NCBI GenBank assembly: GCA_029558835.1
Contig: JAKQDH010000077.1
Span: 1-34,508 of the forward strand
Direction: 5' to 3'
DNA: 34,508 bases
DNA from: Planctomycetota bacterium
GTDB taxonomy: Bacteria > Planctomycetota > Phycisphaerae > UBA1845
The notes beneath the pieces were generated by a model. That model searched no databases and was not told the origin of the DNA. It saw only the letters and a program-made list of their open reading frames with translations. The translations under genes and the position numbers were made by a program. Each line of letters starts with the position of its first letter. The stretch's first letter is position 1. Positions 13,392 through 21,904 of this stretch are shown one piece after another.

Positions 13392-15158
13392 ATGAACTCA
13401 ACCACGTTGATTCGCGTCGTTGCCGGCGTCCTCGCCTTCGTCATCATTATCCTCGCTTCTCCCTCCTGCGTCGACCGGAACAAGAACGAGGCGGTCCCCG
13501 CGCCCGTCCGCGTGGACAGCGACTTCTCCAGCGCCCCGGTCTCTCCCGGCGGCACCGGCGGGGTCCCCGACACGGGCGTCGCCTCCGCCGGCGAGGCGAC
13601 CCAGAGCTTCTTCACCGCCTTCCAGCTTGACCCGGAGGCCGAGGACAGCGCCGGCCCGAAGTTCGTCGTCGCCGGCGACATCAACCACGACGGCCTGTTG
13701 GATCTCGTCAGCGCGTGGAACCAGTCGCAGCCCGTACAATTGCACTTGCAGCAACGCGACGGCGACGACCGCATCGCCTTCCGCACGATCACGCTGGCCG
13801 GTACCACCCCGGTGGCCATCGTCGCCGGCGTGGCGCTGGGCTACATCAACAACGACGACTGGCTCGACGTCGTGGTGCTGGTCAAGTCCACCGGTTACAC
13901 GACGATCTGCCTGCCTCCACCTCCCGAGGATCCCAGCGAGCCCCGCGGTGACCCTAGCGTTATCGGCGTGCTCGATGGGGAGATCGTCGTCCTCTTCAAC
14001 CCCGGTGATGCTGCCCGCGTGCTCGACGGCGACAGTTGGCACGAGCTCATCGTCGTCAACCCGCTGGCCCAGGCCGTCACCGAGGGCATCCACGACCACT
14101 ACCCCGGTCTTGAAGCCGCCGAACTGGACACCATGAAGACCAAGCCGGAGTTGGGCGGCTACACGTCTCTGGCCGTCGGCAACCTCGACGGTCGCCCCGG
14201 CGATGACATTGTGGTGGCACTCAATCCCGCGGAGTGTCGCGGCTATCTTCAGAAGCCGCCGATCAATACCGTCGATGTGTATCTCAACCCCGGCGCTGAC
14301 GTCGTGGAAGGTCTCACCAACTGGGGAGACCCGGTTTCCGTCGAACACGACGCGCCCAACGTGGCCGCCATCGCCCTGCACGACGTGGACGGCGACGGTG
14401 ACCTCGACATCGTCAGTACCTACACGACCTCGGTCTCCCGCAACGTCCGCTGGGCGCGGAACCCGCTCATCCCGCACGCCGAAGGCGGCCCCTCCGGACC
14501 GGAAGCCGTCCGGGCCGGCACCAGCGACGGAGCGCGCTTCCTGGCCGGCGAGTGGCAGTTCCGCCCGATTGGGCAGCTCGACACCGGTGCCGAGGTCATG
14601 GCGCTCGGGGACATCGACGGCGACGGCCACCAGGACGTGGTCGTTCGCTCGTCCGTCGGTCAACTCGTGCAGTGGTTCCGTCGCCCCAGCGACCGCATCA
14701 TCGCCCCCGAGTTTCCACCCAATGATCCCGTGCCCGACCGGCACGATTTCCCCTGGCCGGTCTTCACCCTCACGGAGTTTCGCGATCAGGAGCCGGAGGC
14801 CATCGCGTTGGGTGACCTCACCGGCGACGGGCAACTGGACCTGGTGGTGGCGGCCGAGGGCTCCGTGCTCTGGCTTGACGGCTCCACCGGAGCGTCCGTG
14901 TTCGATCCCTGGGTGGGCAACCCCATCATCAGCGACAACCCGCCGGACTCTACGACTGCGGCCGGCACGACTCCCCCGGCAGGCAGCGGCGTCGGTGTCC
15001 AACAGGTCGACACCTCAACGCACGTCAACTGTGTGCTCATCGTCGACCTTGACGCCGATGGTCGGCCGGACGTGATCGCCACGCTTGACCGCCGTGCCCG
15101 TAGCGGCCTGACCGACGACCGCCTCGTTTGGTACCGCAACGTGCGGACCGAGGAGTAG
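13392..15158 (+). CDS. Exported FG-GAP/VCBS-type repeat protein
   Basis: The 588-residue protein begins with a signal segment (STTLIRVVAGVLAFVIIILA) ending near Cys-27; ASPSC is a poor lipobox, so a lipid anchor is possible but unsure. It then has repeated blades of the FG-GAP/VCBS beta-propeller type. Each contains a calcium-loop-like motif: VAGDINHDGLLDLVSAW, LGYINNDDWLDVVVLV, VGNLDGRPGDDIVVAL, LHDVDGDGDLDIVST, LGDIDGDGHQDVVVR, LGDLTGDGQLDLVVA and IVDLDADGRPDVIAT. Seven such motifs fit one seven-bladed propeller with large insertions. Such proteins act outside the cell in binding or surface architecture; no enzyme motif is seen. It converges with the Ser/Thr kinase gene, the stops being 16 bases apart, with no hairpin between. 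Confidence 0.85.
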   Translation: MNSTTLIRVVAGVLAFVIIILASPSCVDRNKNEAVPAPVRVDSDFSSAPVSPGGTGGVPDTGVASAGEATQSFFTAFQLDPEAEDSAGPKFVVAGDINHDGLLDLVSAWNQSQPVQLHLQQRDGDDRIAFRTITLAGTTPVAIVAGVALGYINNDDWLDVVVLVKSTGYTTICLPPPPEDPSEPRGDPSVIGVLDGEIVVLFNPGDAARVLDGDSWHELIVVNPLAQAVTEGIHDHYPGLEAAELDTMKTKPELGGYTSLAVGNLDGRPGDDIVVALNPAECRGYLQKPPINTVDVYLNPGADVVEGLTNWGDPVSVEHDAPNVAAIALHDVDGDGDLDIVSTYTTSVSRNVRWARNPLIPHAEGGPSGPEAVRAGTSDGARFLAGEWQFRPIGQLDTGAEVMALGDIDGDGHQDVVVRSSVGQLVQWFRRPSDRIIAPEFPPNDPVPDRHDFPWPVFTLTEFRDQEPEAIALGDLTGDGQLDLVVAAEGSVLWLDGSTGASVFDPWVGNPIISDNPPDSTTAAGTTPPAGSGVGVQQVDTSTHVNCVLIVDLDADGRPDVIATLDRRARSGLTDDRLVWYRNVRTEE

Positions 15159-15174
15159 CCGCCGCCGCGGCCGC

Positions 15175-17667
15175 CTACGGCCTCCACCACGCGCTGGCAT
15201 ACGTCCGGCGCGTAGCTCTGCCGGGGTGCAGTGACGAAGTGCCGTCGGCCGGGCTCACCGGCTCCGGCTTGCGGTCCTCGCCCGCACGCCCGGAGGGGGT
15301 GCTTGCTGGAGTCCCCGCGGCGCCCTGCTCGGCCTCGCCCGGTCCCTTCTGCTGTTCCCCCAGGCGTGCTTTGGCCAGCGTCGTGACAAACTGCCCCAAC
15401 ATAGCCTCGGTGCGACCCGCCAGGTCCATGGATTGCTTGAAGTCCGCCGCCGCTTCGGCGTACCGCCCCAACGCCGCCAGCAACTCCCCACGCAGGGCCA
15501 GGGCGTCCGCGTTCGTCGGCTCCACCGTCAGCACCCGAGATACGTCACCGGCTGCATCCTCCAGATGCCCGTCCGCCCGATGCACGACTGCCCGACCCAG
15601 CAACGCCACCGGATGGTCAGGCGATAGCGTCAACGTACTGTTGAACTCCAGCAACGCCTCCATGGCCCGGCCGGCATGCAGCAGGTCCAGCCCCCGCAGG
15701 GTGCGCGCCCAGATCGACAGCCCGTCCAGCTTGAGGGCCGCCTCACAGTCGGCCAGACTACCCTCGGTATCCCCGCTCAGCAGACGCGCCAGCCCCCGCC
15801 ACACGTAGCCCATCTCCGCCTCCGGACGCAGGGTGAGCAGGACCTCGGCCTCCCGCAACATACCGGCGTGGTCTTGTGCCTGACAGGACCACAAAGCCCG
15901 TAGCATGTGGGCCTCAACGTCGTTGGGGTTCAGCCTCAGCGCGGCCTCCACCAACCGCAGCGCTTCCGCCGGGTCCGCGGCCGTCCGGGCCTGGTCGAGG
16001 AGCACCTGCCGCTCGTCCACCCCGGGACCGAGATTGACGAGGTCCACCGGCGCCGCCCGCTGTGGGTACACTGCCTCGATGTAGTCCCGGGCGACGCGTC
16101 GCGCCAGCCCCAATGGGGTGCCAACCTCCGTGCTGCTCGCACCGCCGCCCCGCACCGTACCGCTGGCAGAGACCACCTGCTGGCCCGTCTGCACCAGGTT
16201 CTCCACGACGGGTCCCACCGTGCTGGCTCCGGCCTCCAACAGGGACCGACCGGCCGCCAGCGACGGCAACCCCAGCATCTGAAGCAACAAGTAGTCACGT
16301 TCCGCCTTCGCCTGCTCTGCCTCCTGCTCCAGTGCCTCCACGCGGGTCTGGGCATGCTCCACTGCGGTCGTTTGCTGCTGCACCGTGCTGCGCGTCATCA
16401 AGAGGGCGGAACCCAACGCCAGCGCCACCACGGCCGCCGCCGACGTCAACAGCGCCAACTGGTGCCGGCTGACGAACTTCCCCGTTCGCACCAGGGCGCC
16501 CGCCCGGCGGGCCGCGATCGGCTGTCGGGCCAGGAATGCCCGCAAGTCCGTCGCCATGTCCCGGCCCCGCTGGTAGCGGCGCTCCGGGGTCTTCTCCATC
16601 GCCTTCAGGCAGATGGTCTCCAGGTCCACCGGCACGCGCGGGTCGTGGACCCGCGGGGGTACCGGATCCTCGTTCAGCACCATGCTGATCACACGCTCAC
16701 GCGTGTCGCCGGGGTAGGGTGGGCGCAACGTGAGCCACTCATACAACGTGGCCCCCAGCGAGTAGATGTCGGTGCGGTCGTCCACCGCCTCCGGGTTCCC
16801 CGAAAGCTGTTCCCGGGACATGTACAACGGTGACCCGATCAACTCACCGCTGACGGTCACCCCCGGCTCCTCCGCCAGACGGGCCAGCCCGAAGTCGGAG
16901 ACCATCATCCGCCCATCATGCCCCAGCATCAGGTTGTGCGGTTTGATGTCTCGATGAATCACGCCCTGACCGTGGGCGTAATCCAGCGCGTCGGCTACGG
17001 CCGCGATGTGCCGCGCCACCAGTTGGAAGTGCTCGGCATCACGCTGCACGGCGCACGCAATGGACTCCGTGGCCGGATGCTCCGCGGGAACGTGGATCGA
17101 GCCCGACCCCGCCGCGGACGACGCGACGTCCCCCGGCGGGGTGGATCCGGCGGCGTTAGCCGACGTTCCGCCCCCGGTCCCACTGCCGCCCGACGCCCCC
17201 TCGGGTAGCCGGACCGCGACGGTCTCCTCGCTATCAGCATCACCCGCGTTTGCTCCGAGCTGGGCCTGGGCCGCGGCGATGATCTGGTGCAGGCTGAGCC
17301 CGTCGACGTATTCCATCGCGTAGAAGTAGTGACCACGCTCGTGCCCGAGCGCGTGAATCGGAATGATGTGCTGGTGATGCAGCTTGGCCGCCGCCTGCGC
17401 CTCACGCTGAAAACGCACAATGGCCGCCGGCGACTCGCTGACGTGCCGCGCGAGTACCTTCAGCGCGACGATGCGGCACAACGAGCGCTGCCAAGCCTCG
17501 TAGACCGTGCCCATGCCGCCCCGGCCGATCTCGCGTCGCAACTCGAAATCGCCCAGGCTCTGCACCTGCAAACCGGCCTCCGGGCCCAGCAGAGTGCCCA
17601 CGTCCCGCGCCTCGCCGCCACGGGTCGGATTGTGAGGCGTTCCTTCAACCACACCCACGCCCCTCAC
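15175..17667 (-). CDS. Transmembrane Ser/Thr protein kinase with TPR tail
   Basis: The 830-residue protein is a eukaryotic-like kinase of the PknB type. Residues 41-375 hold the kinase: glycine loop GRGGMGTV, K70 (VALK), HRDIKPHN with D240, DFG at 258-260, and GSPLYMSREQ in place of the usual APE region. A low-complexity Gly/Ser/Ala insert (about 135-205) splits the domain between the hinge and helix E. One membrane helix lies at about 404-424, followed by a Gln/Glu-rich coiled coil to about 455. TPR-like repeats (about 555-790, for example ADPAEALRLVEAALRLNPND) form the C-terminal, presumably periplasmic, half. The protein would phosphorylate cytoplasmic substrates in response to binding by the TPR part; both ligand and substrate are unknown. 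The start at 17667 is the first in a long open frame, and a later start is possible. Confidence 0.92.
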   Translation of the reverse strand: MRGVGVVEGTPHNPTRGGEARDVGTLLGPEAGLQVQSLGDFELRREIGRGGMGTVYEAWQRSLCRIVALKVLARHVSESPAAIVRFQREAQAAAKLHHQHIIPIHALGHERGHYFYAMEYVDGLSLHQIIAAAQAQLGANAGDADSEETVAVRLPEGASGGSGTGGGTSANAAGSTPPGDVASSAAGSGSIHVPAEHPATESIACAVQRDAEHFQLVARHIAAVADALDYAHGQGVIHRDIKPHNLMLGHDGRMMVSDFGLARLAEEPGVTVSGELIGSPLYMSREQLSGNPEAVDDRTDIYSLGATLYEWLTLRPPYPGDTRERVISMVLNEDPVPPRVHDPRVPVDLETICLKAMEKTPERRYQRGRDMATDLRAFLARQPIAARRAGALVRTGKFVSRHQLALLTSAAAVVALALGSALLMTRSTVQQQTTAVEHAQTRVEALEQEAEQAKAERDYLLLQMLGLPSLAAGRSLLEAGASTVGPVVENLVQTGQQVVSASGTVRGGGASSTEVGTPLGLARRVARDYIEAVYPQRAAPVDLVNLGPGVDERQVLLDQARTAADPAEALRLVEAALRLNPNDVEAHMLRALWSCQAQDHAGMLREAEVLLTLRPEAEMGYVWRGLARLLSGDTEGSLADCEAALKLDGLSIWARTLRGLDLLHAGRAMEALLEFNSTLTLSPDHPVALLGRAVVHRADGHLEDAAGDVSRVLTVEPTNADALALRGELLAALGRYAEAAADFKQSMDLAGRTEAMLGQFVTTLAKARLGEQQKGPGEAEQGAAGTPASTPSGRAGEDRKPEPVSPADGTSSLHPGRATRRTYASAWWRP

Positions 17668-17905
17668 CCATACCCACCTGCTCTGTCAGGGGGGCTGCTG
17701 CCCTTCACCCGTCCGGGTCCCGTACCGCCCAGCCCGCGGCGCGTTCCCCACTACGACCAGCGTCCCCCATTTGCACGCTTGCGGCAATGCGAATTCGCCC
17801 AGTTGATTATAACCGCTTGTTACCGGCCCGTTTCGAACGATCCGCAACATCCATCGGCGGCCCGGTCGGGCACCCGCGCCGGCCCCCGGTGGGCGGCTTC
17901 TGGCC

Positions 17906-17926
17906 CCCTCTCCCGCCGGGAGAGGG
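17906..17926. repeat. CCCTCTCCC/GGGAGAGGG palindromic repeat
   Basis: Nine-bp exact arms enclose GCC. The following TAGCGGCGAGGGCGG resembles the downstream part of the copy at 21580-21600 (TAGGGGTGAGGG). This is one member of an interspersed family also at 13211 and 21419-21591. Confidence 0.65.
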
Positions 17927-18049
17927 TAGCGGCGAGGGCGGCGGCGGCGAAGGCCCCCCGGATGTCCAACCGGCCCCCCCAACACGCGGAAGACGCTGAA
18001 CGCATACGGCTGCCAGGGCCTGCCGCGCAAGTTGCCGCACCTGCCACCC

Positions 18050-18164
18050 TTAGCAGCCCGTTGAAGAAGTAGCGTCGGCCCCCTGCGGCCGACGTAGAAC
18101 GCCTCTGACGCACGGATCGTCGAGGATACCAGCGCTGACGAGGCTCTCCTCAACACGCTGTTAG
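18050..18164. mobile_element. Possible MITE, 115 bp
   Basis: The left end TTAGCAGCCCGTTGAAGAA and right end CTCCTCAACACGCTGTTAG are imperfect inverted repeats (about 13 of 19 positions). Inside is a strong GTCGGCC/GGCCGAC hairpin (about 18074-18094). No coding frame is present. The size and structure fit a non-autonomous transposon remnant, but only one copy is in the window. Confidence 0.4.
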
Positions 18165-18334
18165 GAAGCCCGCGCCGGCCCACGAGTTCCTCGACAGCCC
18201 GGCAACCACGCCCAGCGCCCGGCCGCGCTCCGGCGGGTGGACCGTGTGCACCACTCAGATGCGGTCGCCAGGCAACCCCGGGAACCGTCGCGCCCGCAGG
18301 TCACTCCTACAAAGACATTCGCCGTCGGCCGGCG

Positions 18335-18880
18335 TTAGCGGCCGCGCGCTGCGAAACCACCGGGACCGCTCCTCGAGGCAAACTCGCCCGCCCGGTACCT
18401 TGCGCCCAGTTCCAGGTAGCTCCGCACCACGTGGTCAATCGCTTCCAGATCGCGCTGGCCCACCTCCCGCACGACCCGCCCGGGCGTCCCCATCACGACT
18501 TTGCCATCGGGAACCACCGTGCCCGGAGTGAGCACCGCGCCTGCCGCTACAATACATCGGCTGCCGATCTCGCAATGGTCCAGCACGATGGCGCCGATTC
18601 CAATCAACGTCCGCGCGCCGATGCGCCGACCGTGCACGACGGCGCGATGACCGATTCCCACGTCGTCACCGATCTCCATGTCCACGCCGTGCGGCGTATG
18701 AATGATCGTGCCGTCCTGCACGTTTACCCGCGCGCCGATGCGGATGCGGGCAATGTCCGCCCGGATCACCACCTGATGCATCACCGTGCATCCGTCGCCC
18801 AACATGACGTCACCGGCGACAACGGCGGAATCCGCAATGAAGACATCCTGCCCCACGGACGATTGCGGCCTTTGGTCCAT
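18335..18880 (-). CDS. Gamma-class carbonic anhydrase-like hexapeptide protein
   Basis: The 181-residue product is a left-handed beta-helix protein of the gamma-carbonic anhydrase/YrdA/PaaY type. It has hexapeptide repeats (VVAGDVMLGDGCTVMHQVVI), the RADIARIRIGARVNVQDG motif, and three histidines at 61, 78 and 83 spaced like the zinc ligands (IIH, GHRAVVH). These trimeric proteins bind metal between subunits and may hydrate CO2; many members show little activity in vitro. ATG 18880 has GAGGAG just upstream. A weak TACAAT box on the minus strand (18972-18977) could be its -10. It stands alone in its operon. Confidence 0.88.
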   Translation of the reverse strand: MDQRPQSSVGQDVFIADSAVVAGDVMLGDGCTVMHQVVIRADIARIRIGARVNVQDGTIIHTPHGVDMEIGDDVGIGHRAVVHGRRIGARTLIGIGAIVLDHCEIGSRCIVAAGAVLTPGTVVPDGKVVMGTPGRVVREVGQRDLEAIDHVVRSYLELGARYRAGEFASRSGPGGFAARGR

Positions 18881-19421
18881 ACGCTCCTCTCGGTGTTCGC
18901 TCGGTGGGCCCGCACCGTCCCCATATACTAGACGTGCGGCTGTCCCGGCCACCGTCAGCTTCCGTACAGGATTGTAGGTATACCGACGGCGAGCCGAAAG
19001 CGCGATCCGAAGAATCCGCCCGCGCCACAGGCGCCGGTGCGCACTCGGTGGCAACGCTGCCTCTCGACGAAGGGTCCCAGAAGTGACGCCGGACCCGGCG
19101 CTTACATGTTTACGACATTCGGCGCCGAACCCGCCATGCGCTCGCGCGGCACCGGCGGCGCGGGGGTGCCGCAGCCCATCCAGGTCGCAGCACGCGATTC
19201 GGTGCCGCGGGTCCGAACCGTGACCCTGAGGGAGTGGGTGAACCCCAGCCCCGGTGGGGCAACGCGCCGAATCCTGTCCGTGACGCACGACACCCCGAGA
19301 ACCCCGACGTAGTGCGTGCGAGGGAACTTCCTGGCGGCACGGTTTGTTGGGAGTGCAGGTGCGAAACGACCTGTGCTGTGGTCGTGCGTCCGCCGCCATC
19401 CGGCGAGGTTGCACCTTGAAC
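18881..19421. other. Intergenic region, no gene recognised
   Basis: About 540 bp separate two leftward genes. Frames here lack ribosome sites and family resemblance. The part near 18900-18990 is locally AT-richer (ATATACTAG, GATTGTAGGTATACC) and probably holds the promoter of the carbonic-anhydrase-like gene. Nothing else stands out. Confidence 0.5.
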
Positions 19422-20468
19422 CTATGACCCGCCCGCGGACTGGGTGGGCGTTTGCCGGTCGGAAAGGAGTACCGTGTCCGGGTCCTGGCTTGACGACTCG
19501 TATCGGGCGATGAGCTTGCGAATACGCGGCTGGTCGGGATCAACCTCCAGAGACCTATGCCAGTACTCCAGAGCCTCGGCCCGCACGTCGGTACGCGTGG
19601 CGTCCTCCAGGTAGCGAAGCATGCAGATGGACCCCAACCCTGCGTACGACCGTGTCAGACCCTTGTCGCACGCAATCGCATCCCGATACGCAACCTCGGC
19701 CGCGTCGAAGTCCCGCATCCGGAACAGGCAGTAACCCAACGCCTCATGCGCTACCCCGAGTTGCGGGTCCATCCGAACGGCACGTTGCAGCGTCCCTCTG
19801 GCCAACTTCAGTCTGTTTTGATTTACGTAAGTGTGCGCAAGGTTCACCAACACCAGCGGCTGACGGTTGTCGCGTTCCAACGCCTCTTTGTAGGCCCGGA
19901 TCGCCTCATAGTACTTACCCTGTGAGTCGAGCGTCACCCCGAGGTTGACGTAGGAGCTGGGCTGGTCCGGATCGACGGCTATGGCCCGCTCAAACCGCTC
20001 CACCGCTTGGTCGTAGTCTCCGAGTTGTTGATAGCAGGCTCCGAGGTTGAGTTGTGCCTCGAAATGGTCCGGCTGCAGCTCGGTCGCGTGCAAATACGCC
20101 TGCACCGCGTCGCGCAGGCGGCTGCTGAAGTGGTAAAGCTGTGCCAAGTTCAGCGTGTCGTCGAACGAGAACGGGTTCCGCCGGATGGCCTCCAGGAAGC
20201 ACGCAATCGCGTGCTCGTAATCACCCATGCGACGGTAGATCGTCCCCATGCGCGACGGGGCCGCTGCCAGCTTCGGGGAGAGCTGGCTGGCTTTCTCAAA
20301 CTCGACCAAGGCCCTGTCCAAGTTGTCCTGCGCCAGTAGCTTCTCCCCCCGGTCCAAGTGATAGTCCGCTTGGACCTTATGCACAACGTGACAACCTGAA
20401 GTGGTCGCCAGACACGGCAGCATGCCGGCGAGGGCGAGCAGGTAGAGGCACGGGTGTCGCAAACGCAT
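19422..20468 (-). CDS. TPR-repeat lipoprotein
   Basis: From ATG 20468 the protein has 348 residues. It opens with a lipoprotein signal (MRLRHPCLYLLALAGMLPC, ending in a TTSGC lipobox), so it is probably lipid-anchored. The rest is an array of tetratricopeptide repeats from about residue 32 to 325, about eight 34-residue units (for example DNLDRALVEFEKASQLSPKL, then GDYEHAIACFLEAIRRNP). TPR arrays bind other proteins, often in secretion, pilus or envelope assembly. The frame remains open to 20600, and an ATG at 20495 with AAGGTGG upstream would add nine residues before the same signal. It diverges from the DUF1844 gene. Confidence 0.85.
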   Translation of the reverse strand: MRLRHPCLYLLALAGMLPCLATTSGCHVVHKVQADYHLDRGEKLLAQDNLDRALVEFEKASQLSPKLAAAPSRMGTIYRRMGDYEHAIACFLEAIRRNPFSFDDTLNLAQLYHFSSRLRDAVQAYLHATELQPDHFEAQLNLGACYQQLGDYDQAVERFERAIAVDPDQPSSYVNLGVTLDSQGKYYEAIRAYKEALERDNRQPLVLVNLAHTYVNQNRLKLARGTLQRAVRMDPQLGVAHEALGYCLFRMRDFDAAEVAYRDAIACDKGLTRSYAGLGSICMLRYLEDATRTDVRAEALEYWHRSLEVDPDQPRIRKLIARYESSSQDPDTVLLSDRQTPTQSAGGS

Positions 20469-20821
20469 ACCGAACGCCGCCTCAGGCTGCCGCATGGTTA
20501 CTTGCGCCACCTTGGATGCGCCCGCACCAAGTCGGAAGACCACGGTGGATGCCGCGAGGAGCATAGATCTAGCTGAGCTTGGCATATGAGGGAACCTCAT
20601 CTTCCCGCATGCCCCGGGCGATGCGGGGCTGGAACGCAGGGCACCGGACCGGCCCCACGACGATTATCGGCCCAACGACTTACGGGGTCCAGTTGACTTA
20701 TCCAACCGAGGTTGACCGTCCCGGTGGGGGCGGCCAGGGCGGGTGAGTTTCCCTGTGTCCCTGCGCTGCTGTATAGTCGTGGCCGAACCGAACCTGTGGA
20801 GACCCGTTGGGAGAGGCCGCC
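20469..20821. other. Divergent promoter region
   Basis: The region lies between the TPR lipoprotein and the DUF1844 gene. On the plus strand TATAGT at 20772-20777, about 45 bases before ATG 20822, is a plausible -10 box; a good -35 is not seen. No gene or repeat is evident. Confidence 0.4.
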
Positions 20822-21250
20822 ATGTCCGACGTTGAGGAGCCCCTGGGATTTCAGATTGACGACGACTGGAAGAGCGAGGCCGCCCGGGAGAAGAAGCGGC
20901 TGGCCGAGCAGGAGCGCGCGGCGGGCGGCCCCGACAGGCCCGACACCCCAACCCGGGCCGATTTCCTCGACCTCCTGAACGCCATTGCCCTTCAGGCTGC
21001 CATTGGGTTGGGCGGGGCCAAGGGCCCCTCCGGCGAATACATTCCCCCCAACCCGGCCTTGGCGAGGCACCACATCGACCTGCTGACGGTGCTGGAGGAG
21101 AAGACCAAAGGCAACCTGACCCCGGAAGAGGCGCGGACGCTCGAGGCGGTTCTGTACGAGTTCCGCATGCAGTTCGTCCAACGGACCATGGGTGCCCCCG
21201 CGCCGCCACCGGAGGGCGGTCCCGGCTCCGCCCCGCAGAGACCTCGCTAG
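20822..21250 (+). CDS. DUF1844 domain protein
   Basis: This 142-residue protein matches the small DUF1844 family, common in Planctomycetota, Acidobacteriota and Deltaproteobacteria-like groups. The domain (about 48-120) shows FLDLLNAIALQAAIGLGG, a Pro/Gly loop with NPALARHHIDLLTVLEEKT, KGNLTPEEARTLEAVLYEFR and MQFVQR. The N-terminus is acidic and then strongly charged (EAAREKKRLAEQER), and the C-terminus is Pro/Gly-rich. The function of the family is not established. ATG 20822 is chosen as the first codon of the conserved acidic start, with GGGAG upstream. Confidence 0.88.
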   Translation: MSDVEEPLGFQIDDDWKSEAAREKKRLAEQERAAGGPDRPDTPTRADFLDLLNAIALQAAIGLGGAKGPSGEYIPPNPALARHHIDLLTVLEEKTKGNLTPEEARTLEAVLYEFRMQFVQRTMGAPAPPPEGGPGSAPQRPR

Positions 21251-21418
21251 CACTGCGCCGGGCACCCAGTGGCAGGCATCGAGTTCGCGCCGCCGCGGAT
21301 CACCGCTCGCGGGGTCCGGCCGCCGTTGTCTCCTTGTCAGTTTCCCTGAGGTGTGGAGCTGCCCGGCGTACGTTCCGCTGCCTCATCCACCGCGCACACC
21401 CACGCCCGCGGTACTGGA
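21251..21418. other. Short intergenic stretch
   Basis: No gene or structure is seen before the nested palindrome. Confidence 0.4.
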
Positions 21419-21591
21419 CCCCTCTCCCGCGTACCTGTTTAGCGTGGGTGCCATGCCCTCACCCGCCGCAGGCGGGGGTGGGCATGTGCTGCGGCAGGCA
21501 GAGGCATGCTTACCCGCGACCGCGGTCGCGGGAAAGCATGGCACCCGCCACGCCGGGGACGCTAAACACGTGCTCTCCGGCGGGAGAGGGG
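21419..21591. repeat. Nested palindromic (REP-like) repeat cluster
   Basis: Three exact inverted pairs are nested: CCCCTCTCCCGC (21419-21430) with 21580-21591, GTTTAGCGT (21437-21445) with 21559-21567, and GGGTGCCATGC (21446-21456) with 21536-21546. Inside are two hairpins: an imperfect one at 21453-21485 and one at 21504-21540, whose core CCCGCGACCGCGGTCGCGGG (21513-21532) is a perfect 20-bp palindrome. The whole block could fold into one large cruciform. Partial copies occur near 1468 and 11757, and the outer arm resembles 13211 and 17906. Confidence 0.8.
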
Positions 21592-21904
21592 TAGGGGTGA
21601 GGGCCGCAGAGGCGGGGCGCGCCTGGTGGTGTAGACGCACGCGTGCCGACCACACACAGGACGCCGGACAGGTACGTCGCTCGGGTCTCTGTCGCGAAGT
21701 ACGAACTTGCCCACTGGCTTGGGCGCCGCAAAAAACGCGAGCTTTCGAGTTGCATGACCTCGCGTTTCGTGGTAGATATACGTGCCGTCCGAACGCTCCG
21801 GCCCCGGTCGGATTCCACGTGGGAGTCGGCGCCTGGCGCCGGAACACCCGGAACCAGAGGGAGCTGGTTCCAGCCCTCGCGTCTCGCAAACAAGGAGGTT
21901 CCCC
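21592..21904 (+). other. Upstream region of the transaminase gene
   Basis: No gene is seen. AAACGCGAG (21733-21741) and CTCGCGTTT (21759-21767) are exact inverses; on the minus strand this is a terminator-like stem with a T-run, and on the plus strand it overlaps the promoter at 21750-21778. A leader of about 120 bases would follow. Confidence 0.45.
21750..21778 (+). promoter_or_regulatory. Predicted promoter of the D-amino-acid transaminase gene
   Basis: TTGCAT (21750-21755) and TAGATA (21773-21778) are 17 bases apart in a locally AT-rich patch. It overlaps the inverted repeat at 21733-21767, which could be an operator. The box matches are moderate. Confidence 0.35.

Larger units (their letters stand above)
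17668..18334. other. Intergenic region with palindrome and possible MITE
   Basis: No gene is convincing. It contains the CCCTCTCCC hairpin at 17906-17926, a purine/GC-rich run (17930-17965), and a 115-bp element bounded by imperfect inverted repeats at 18050-18164. Confidence 0.55.

Noticed and set aside
13398..15002. Long minus-strand frame opposite the FG-GAP protein
   Set aside because: The Val/Asp/His-rich translation is the mirror of the repeated D-G-D-L-D coding sequence.
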